Of a stretch of DNA of 19,371 bases, positions 14,899-19,371 are shown one piece after another. Position 1 is the first letter of the stretch. Every line of letters begins with the position of its first letter. A program made the translations under genes and the position numbers. Under the pieces are notes generated by a model. That model did no database searches, had not been told where the DNA came from, and saw nothing but the letters and a program-made list of their open reading frames with translations. Source of the stretch: Spirochaetia bacterium (GTDB taxonomy: Bacteria > Spirochaetota > Spirochaetia > Treponematales > Treponemataceae); the NCBI GenBank assembly GCA_900769975.1, contig CAAGIR010000145.1, forward strand, positions 1-19,371, in the 5' to 3' direction.

Positions 14899-16188
14899 AT
14901 GATTAATCCATTAGCACAAGAATTGAATGAAACTTTAAAAGACTCTGTTGTAGGCGAACTTATTTCTCAAATGGGAAAGCGTCTTTATTTTCCAAAAGGC
15001 ATTATTGCACAGGGTGGTGAAGCAGCGAAAGATGCCACTTTTGCAAACGGAACAATAGGAATGGCCGTATCAAATGGAACTCCGATTGAACTGGAATCTT
15101 ACAAAAAAAATATGCCTTCATTAAAGCCGCAGGAAACTGTTGCTTATGCAAAAACAGCAGGAAATCCTGATTTGCGAAAAATCTGGAAGGAAAAGATTAT
15201 AGAAAAAAATCCTTCTTTAAAAGATAAAACTTTTTCGCTTCCTATTCTTGTTCCTGGTCTTACTGCAGTTTTGTCGTATGTCTGCGATTTATTTGTAGAA
15301 GAAAATAAACCTTTGCTTGCCGCAAATCCTTGTTGGGATAATTATGAATTGATTGCAGCGGCTCGTTGCGGTGCAGAATTTCATCAGTTTAAGTGTTTTG
15401 AAAATGGAAAATTTAATATTGCAGATTTAGAAGCAAAAATGAAGGACGAAGCACAGAAATATGGTTCTGTTCGTGTAATTCTTAATTTTCCTCAAAATCC
15501 TTCTGGTTACAGTCCTACTGTTGATGAAGCAAAAGAAATTTGCCGCATAGTAAAAGAAATTGCCGAAAGCGGTAAAAAAGTGCTTGTTCTTTCTGACGAT
15601 GCTTACTTTGGACTGAATTATGAAGATGATATTGAACCTCAGTCGCTTTTTGCTTATCTGGCAGACATTCACGAAAATGTTCTTGCAATAAAAGCAGATG
15701 GTCCTACAAAAGAAGATTTTGCGTGGGGATTTAGAACTGGCTTTATAACTTTTGCATCTAAAAATCTTTCTGCAAATCAGTATGCTGCTTTGGAAACAAA
15801 ATTTATGGCTGCAATTCGTTCATCTGTTTCATGTTCATCAACTCCTTCTCAAAGTCTGATTATTAAAGCAATAAATGATCCTGCTCATGATAATCAAAAA
15901 CAGGAACTCAGAAAAATGCTTCAGCGCCGTTATAATCTTGTAAGAAAATTTGTTGATACACATAAATCTTCTGTACTTGAGCCGCTTCCTTTTAATTCTG
16001 GCTATTTTATGAGTTTCAATGTAAAAACAGGAAATGCAGAAGAAATCCGCAGAAAATTGCTTGAAACGACAGGCATTGGAATTATTCAGATAGATGCAAA
16101 TACTTTAAGAGTTGCTTTCTCAAGCATTGATGAAGATAAACTTGATTCAGTTTACGAAAGCATTTATAAAGTTGCAGAATCAATGTAA
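14899..16188 (+). CDS. PLP-dependent aminotransferase, class I/II fold
   Basis: The 429-residue enzyme belongs to fold-type I aminotransferases. The substrate-site phrase NFPQNPSGYSPT corresponds to the NPxG block. SDDAYFGL carries the PLP-contacting Asp and Tyr. ADGPTKEDFAWGFRTGF provides the likely Schiff-base Lys271 and phosphate-binding Arg279, though the usual SxSK context is replaced by GPTK. A C-terminal substrate Arg is likely in TLRVAFSSI. Substrate is unknown; AspC, AlaA or aromatic types cannot be distinguished by eye. The gene has its own promoter 10 bp upstream and no ribosome binding site, suggesting a leaderless transcript. It is 40 bp after folE2, and the lipoprotein gene starts 16 bp after its stop. 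Confidence 0.87.
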   Translation: MINPLAQELNETLKDSVVGELISQMGKRLYFPKGIIAQGGEAAKDATFANGTIGMAVSNGTPIELESYKKNMPSLKPQETVAYAKTAGNPDLRKIWKEKIIEKNPSLKDKTFSLPILVPGLTAVLSYVCDLFVEENKPLLAANPCWDNYELIAAARCGAEFHQFKCFENGKFNIADLEAKMKDEAQKYGSVRVILNFPQNPSGYSPTVDEAKEICRIVKEIAESGKKVLVLSDDAYFGLNYEDDIEPQSLFAYLADIHENVLAIKADGPTKEDFAWGFRTGFITFASKNLSANQYAALETKFMAAIRSSVSCSSTPSQSLIIKAINDPAHDNQKQELRKMLQRRYNLVRKFVDTHKSSVLEPLPFNSGYFMSFNVKTGNAEEIRRKLLETTGIGIIQIDANTLRVAFSSIDEDKLDSVYESIYKVAESM

Positions 16189-16204
16189 TAAAATCTCGAA
16201 AAGA

Positions 16205-17488
16205 ATGAGAAAAACGTTTTTCATAAAAGCATTATCCATTTTCACACTTTTTTTCTGTTCTTTTTTGCTGTTTTCCTGTAAAAAACAAAAACCAGAGCAG
16301 AAGAAAAGAGTTGTAATTTGGACTTGCTGCAGCGAATTTGCACAATATATCGAATTATTTAATAAAACTCACAAAGAAAACAGTGCAATCCTTGTCTATA
16401 AAGAAAATCCGTCACTTTCTTTGCCGCCTGCAAAGGATGAAGTTCCGCCTGACATTGTAGTGGGACCCTGGTTGCGGACAGATGAACCGTTTAAAAATTT
16501 TAAAACTTTAGACTATATTTTTTATAATCGCAATTTAGATTCTGATATTTTTTATCCGGAACTTTTTGAAGCTGGTCAGAAAAATAATGTTCAGTTTCTT
16601 TTGCCTGTGAGTTTCAACTTGCCGTTAATGGTTTTTTCGCAGGAAAACAGAGATTTAATTCCTGATAATTATACGCTTACTTTGGAACAGATTCGGAAAA
16701 CAGCGGCAGATTACAATCAGAAAAATAAAAAAGGTGTTTTTACGAAAATTGGTTTTACACCGCTAAGTAACAATGACTTTTTATACCTTGCCACAAAAAT
16801 GTATGGTGCAGATTTTCATGAAGAAAAAGGTAAGATTATCTGGAATCAAGATAATTTGATGAACGCAACAAATGAATTAAAAGACTGGATTTTTACAGAA
16901 AACAATTCTGCCCAGACAGAAGAAGATTTTGCATTTAAATATCTTTTTATGCCATATTACAGACAGGTTACTTCTGACAGAACTTTATTTGCATATACAA
17001 CAAGTGATCAGCTTTTCAGAATTTTAAAAAATCAGGATTTTGGAATTGATTACAGATGGATAGTGCAGGATAAGAAAATTCCAATAGAAGATTCTTTTGT
17101 TATGCTGGGTATTTATAAAGACACGCAAAACCAGGTGGGTGCTACCGAGTTTATTACATGGTTTTTTCAGGCTGATTCGCAGCAGCAGATTCTTGAACGT
17201 AAAGAAAAATTAAACCTGGACACAGAATTGTTTGGAATTTCTGGGGGATTTTCTGCTGTAAGGGATGTAACGGAACATATTTTGCCGGCGTTTTATACAC
17301 ATTTACTTACAAATTTACCGCCTTCGCAAATGCTTTATGTACCTCCGCAATTACCTGCCCGTTGGGAAAGTTATAAAAGCCAGGTTATTGAACCATATTT
17401 AAAATCGGCAATTACGGCAGATAAAGAAGAATCTGTTTTGAAAATCGAAGAATTAGAATCTGAATGGCGCAGAAAGGTATTTGATTAA
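16205..17488 (+). CDS. Extracellular solute-binding-like lipoprotein (family 1)
   Basis: From the ATG at 16205 the product has 427 residues, beginning with a positively charged signal peptide and the lipobox LLFSC with Cys25. The following region, RVVIWTCCSEFAQYIELFNK and PPDIVVGPWL, is typical of the first lobe of MalE-like sugar-binding proteins. Later SFNLPLMVFS, TEFITWFFQAD and ISGGFSAVRDV fit the same two-lobe fold. It should be anchored in the membrane and face the periplasm. No permease or ATPase gene is adjacent, so it may serve a transporter encoded elsewhere or have become a sensor. An in-frame start at 16112 lies inside the previous gene and lacks a signal-peptide start, so it was rejected. 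The ribosome binding site is weak; translational coupling to the aminotransferase, 16 bp upstream, is likely. Confidence 0.83.
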   Translation: MRKTFFIKALSIFTLFFCSFLLFSCKKQKPEQKKRVVIWTCCSEFAQYIELFNKTHKENSAILVYKENPSLSLPPAKDEVPPDIVVGPWLRTDEPFKNFKTLDYIFYNRNLDSDIFYPELFEAGQKNNVQFLLPVSFNLPLMVFSQENRDLIPDNYTLTLEQIRKTAADYNQKNKKGVFTKIGFTPLSNNDFLYLATKMYGADFHEEKGKIIWNQDNLMNATNELKDWIFTENNSAQTEEDFAFKYLFMPYYRQVTSDRTLFAYTTSDQLFRILKNQDFGIDYRWIVQDKKIPIEDSFVMLGIYKDTQNQVGATEFITWFFQADSQQQILERKEKLNLDTELFGISGGFSAVRDVTEHILPAFYTHLLTNLPPSQMLYVPPQLPARWESYKSQVIEPYLKSAITADKEESVLKIEELESEWRRKVFD

Positions 17489-17519
17489 TTTTATCTGAAA
17501 GTGTATCTGGGGTGTTTTT

Positions 17520-18083
17520 ATGGATATGGGTGACATTTTAAACCAATGGGATAAATATCAGGCGGCTCAAATAAAAAAACAAAAAGAAAGCGGCAAAAAC
17601 ACTGTTTCTCATAAGAAGGCAAATGCGCCAACCGCCGAAGAAAAGGCTTTAGCCGCCGAAAAAGATTTTGAATTGCAACTTCAGGAACAAAACTCCAAAA
17701 GAATCAATCCTATGGAAATGTGGCTCCGCCGTTACGGCACTATTGATAAAGATAAAATTGCTGCGGAAGAAGAAGCAAGTTCTATTCGTACAGACAGAAA
17801 TTACCTTATCAACATGAAACCAGAAGCTCGATTAGATTTACATGGTTTGCATCAAGACGAAGCAGAACAAAAGCTTGATTATTTTATTACAGACTGCCAG
17901 CGACGTGGAATAAAAAAAGTTATAATAATCCATGGTAAAGGCATTCATACTACAGGCACAGACCCTGTTCTGGGCGAACTTGTTAGAAAATTTGTTGAAC
18001 GTGACAGACGCTGCGGAATGTCAGGACACCCAAAAACTAAACAAGAAGGCGGAACAGGCGCAACCTGGATAATCCTAAAATAA
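17520..18083 (+). CDS. Smr-domain protein
   Basis: The 187-residue cytoplasmic protein has a charged, probably helical N-terminal part rich in Lys, Glu and Ala (1-100), then a C-terminal Smr (small MutS-related) domain. Its markers are LDLHGL (105-110), IIIHGKGIHTTG (135-146) and GGTGATWIIL (177-186). Smr domains nick DNA or cleave RNA; in several bacteria they act on stalled or collided ribosomes. There is no MutS2 ATPase part, so this is the stand-alone type. GGGGTG precedes the start; a second in-frame ATG two codons later is an alternative. It follows the lipoprotein by 31 bp and ends 13 bp from the convergent phosphatase-family gene. Confidence 0.92.
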   Translation: MDMGDILNQWDKYQAAQIKKQKESGKNTVSHKKANAPTAEEKALAAEKDFELQLQEQNSKRINPMEMWLRRYGTIDKDKIAAEEEASSIRTDRNYLINMKPEARLDLHGLHQDEAEQKLDYFITDCQRRGIKKVIIIHGKGIHTTGTDPVLGELVRKFVERDRRCGMSGHPKTKQEGGTGATWIILK

Positions 18084-18096
18084 TTCAAAGCACAAT

Positions 18097-19158
18097 TTAA
18101 AACAGCAGTTCGCAAACTAAAGGTAAATGGTCGGAATATCCTTCGCCATTATAAACCAGAAACTTATACGGAATTCCATTTTCTTTTGACCATTCTCCCT
18201 CACAAGCGACATTAAACCCAGAAATTTGTAAACTTCCAAAAGCAAAAACATTATCTATGCGTTCCCAACTTTCATTATAAAAATAACTGCCTTTATCTGT
18301 CGTAAACTTCCCGGACTTAAAAAACCATGGTGAATAAACTCGCACCAAATCAAATTTACCATTACAAAAACTTCGCAAAACAACGTTTGTGTACAATTGC
18401 CCGGACAAATTTCTTTTATCCATGCCGAGTTTTCCATCGAAATCGCACAAAAATTCTTGCGCATCCCGGTTAAAATCCCCGCACAAAACAAAAGCATCAT
18501 TTCCAGAATCAAACCTAGACACAACTCTACAAGCAAGCAAAGACTCTTGCCAATCTCTCCAGATTTCACTTTCTGTTTCACCGCCAGCTTTTGACTTCCA
18601 GTGATTTACAAAAACATCCAGATTTTTTCCTTTCACATCGATACTAACTTGTAAAACAGGTCTTGTTTGAGGTTGTGCATTTTTTAAAACACGCACATCA
18701 AAATTATGCACATAACAGTTTTTCACTTCATATTTTGAAAAAACAGCACACCCGATTGAAGTTCCTTTATTCTTCCCAAAACAAGCATAATTCCAGTTCT
18801 TTTTTGATGACCAAGATGTTCCAGCCAGAAAATTCGCAATATCCTGCACAACGTCTACCGATTCCACTTCTTCAAGCACAAAGATATCAGAATTCAGACT
18901 GCACATAACTTCGCAAAGCCGTTCAACTCTTTCACGATATTTTTCACTAGTCCAGAGAGAACTTTTCTGAAAGTCGCTGTATTCGGTACCGCAAGTATTC
19001 GCATCAAAAAAAGTCTGAACATTCCAGCACGCAAAAGACACTTTCACAGTTTCTGATTTTTCAAGTGATTTATTTCCTGCAGAATTAATACCTGTACAAT
19101 TTGAGAAAACGAACACAAAAGAAACCATCCAGAAAATCGCAACACAAATCTTTTTCAC
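18097..19158 (-). CDS. Endonuclease/exonuclease/phosphatase-family lipoprotein
   Basis: Starting at the GTG at 19158 the product has 353 residues with signal peptide MKKICVAIFWMVSFVFVFSNC, Cys21 being the lipidation site. The catalytic blocks of the EEP (DNase I/exonuclease III) fold are all present: CWNVQTFFD with Asn46, FVLEEVE with Glu96/97, VNHWKSK with His186, LCGDFN (225-230), ERIDNVF, and the terminal SDH (342-344). It should be an exported metal-dependent phosphodiesterase, perhaps a nuclease for scavenging DNA or a sphingomyelinase-like enzyme; substrate cannot be read. GTG is chosen because GAGGAG lies five bases upstream and it gives a normal signal peptide. An upstream ATG at 19200 lies inside a hairpin and would add 14 unlikely residues. 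Confidence 0.88.
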   Translation of the reverse strand: MKKICVAIFWMVSFVFVFSNCTGINSAGNKSLEKSETVKVSFACWNVQTFFDANTCGTEYSDFQKSSLWTSEKYRERVERLCEVMCSLNSDIFVLEEVESVDVVQDIANFLAGTSWSSKKNWNYACFGKNKGTSIGCAVFSKYEVKNCYVHNFDVRVLKNAQPQTRPVLQVSIDVKGKNLDVFVNHWKSKAGGETESEIWRDWQESLLACRVVSRFDSGNDAFVLCGDFNRDAQEFLCDFDGKLGMDKRNLSGQLYTNVVLRSFCNGKFDLVRVYSPWFFKSGKFTTDKGSYFYNESWERIDNVFAFGSLQISGFNVACEGEWSKENGIPYKFLVYNGEGYSDHLPLVCELLF

Positions 19159-19169
19159 ATAATCTCCTC

Positions 19170-19198
19170 GCAGAATTAAGAAATTTTTCAAATTCTGC
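19170..19198 (-). promoter_or_regulatory. Hairpin touching the ribosome binding site of the phosphatase-family gene
   Basis: GCAGAATT (19170-19177) and AATTCTGC (19191-19198) form a perfect 8-bp inverted repeat with a 13-nt spacer that can pair further (GAA with TTC). On the mRNA its 3' arm ends one base before GAGGAG. It may stabilise the 5' end or modulate ribosome access; no T tract follows it. Confidence 0.4.
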
Positions 19199-19263
19199 AC
19201 ATATATAATGTATGCGAAACGTTGCGATTTTTACCAAAAAAATCAAAAAAAACGGGCTCAATC

Positions 19264-19371
19264 CTAAATTTTGTGTGATTTCTGATTTCTGATATAAACT
19301 TTTCTTGAAGCATCAAAGAGCTTGAGGAAAAAATAGTCATCATCGGGATATCCGTAGCCCTGCCGCCGTAA
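19264..19371 (-). CDS. C-terminal fragment of an unidentified gene cut by the window edge
   Basis: The minus strand is open from the right edge for 35 codons to a TAG at 19266-19264. The readable peptide begins LRRQGYGYPDDDYFFLKLFD and ends in NQKSHKI. Composition is protein-like and more GC-rich at its start than the spacer. The gene would lie upstream of the phosphatase-family lipoprotein on the same strand. No family was recognised. Confidence 0.45.
   Translation of the reverse strand, partial: LRRQGYGYPDDDYFFLKLFDASRKVYIRNQKSHKI

Noticed and set aside
16112..16204. Extended N-terminus of the solute-binding-like lipoprotein
   Set aside because: It overlaps the end of the aminotransferase gene in another frame, and the lipobox signal peptide begins at 16205.
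19159..19200. ATG start at 19200 for the phosphatase-family lipoprotein
   Set aside because: It lies inside an 8-bp hairpin, lacks a ribosome binding site and would bury the signal peptide behind 14 extra residues.

Overview
The window looks like chromosome from an AT-rich, host- or gut-associated spirochaete, most likely a Treponema. The clues are spirochaete-style lipoproteins (short lipoboxes such as LFSSC, LLFSC and FSNC), a small outer-membrane beta-barrel ending in Phe, a RarA ATPase with a long C-terminal fusion, and a hemicellulose-degrading gene pair. Species cannot be assigned from the sequence alone.

Layout. (1) 1-468: gene-poor left end with two copies of a short GGTCTGTCCCC repeat, a terminator-like hairpin and a second perfect hairpin in front of the first gene. 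(2) 469-4179, + strand: a GH43 beta-xylosidase/arabinofuranosidase and a SASA-type carbohydrate acetylesterase, both apparently cytoplasmic, forming a small xylan side-chain operon. (3) 4199-5614, - strand: a PurF-like phosphoribosyltransferase whose N-terminal glutaminase domain has lost its nucleophilic cysteine. (4) 5615-6453: an unusually GC-rich gene-free island with five more GGTCTGTCCCC copies in both orientations and an 85-bp imperfect inverted repeat whose two arms keep the same small hairpins through compensatory changes. (5) 6454-8390, + strand: promoter, an 18-residue leader peptide very rich in Leu/Val, competing RNA hairpins ending in an intrinsic terminator, then ilvB. This is a complete branched-chain amino acid attenuator. 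(6) 8391-8565: two more tandem GGTCTGTCCCC copies. (7) 13046-8566, - strand: beta-barrel protein, lipoprotein and RarA-fusion protein in one tight operon. (8) 13205-18083, + strand: folD and folE2 (one-carbon/folate), then, behind its own promoter, a PLP aminotransferase, a solute-binding-like lipoprotein and an Smr-domain protein. (9) 19158-18097, - strand: a secreted endonuclease/exonuclease/phosphatase lipoprotein starting at GTG. (10) The right edge holds the C-terminal end of one more - strand gene.

Most notable items: the ilvB attenuator with a peptide that appears to be translated from a leaderless or nearly leaderless transcript, the glutaminase-dead PurF paralogue, the covarying inverted repeat with its associated short repeats, and the RarA fusion domain of unknown function. 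No tRNA, rRNA, CRISPR array or intact insertion sequence was seen.
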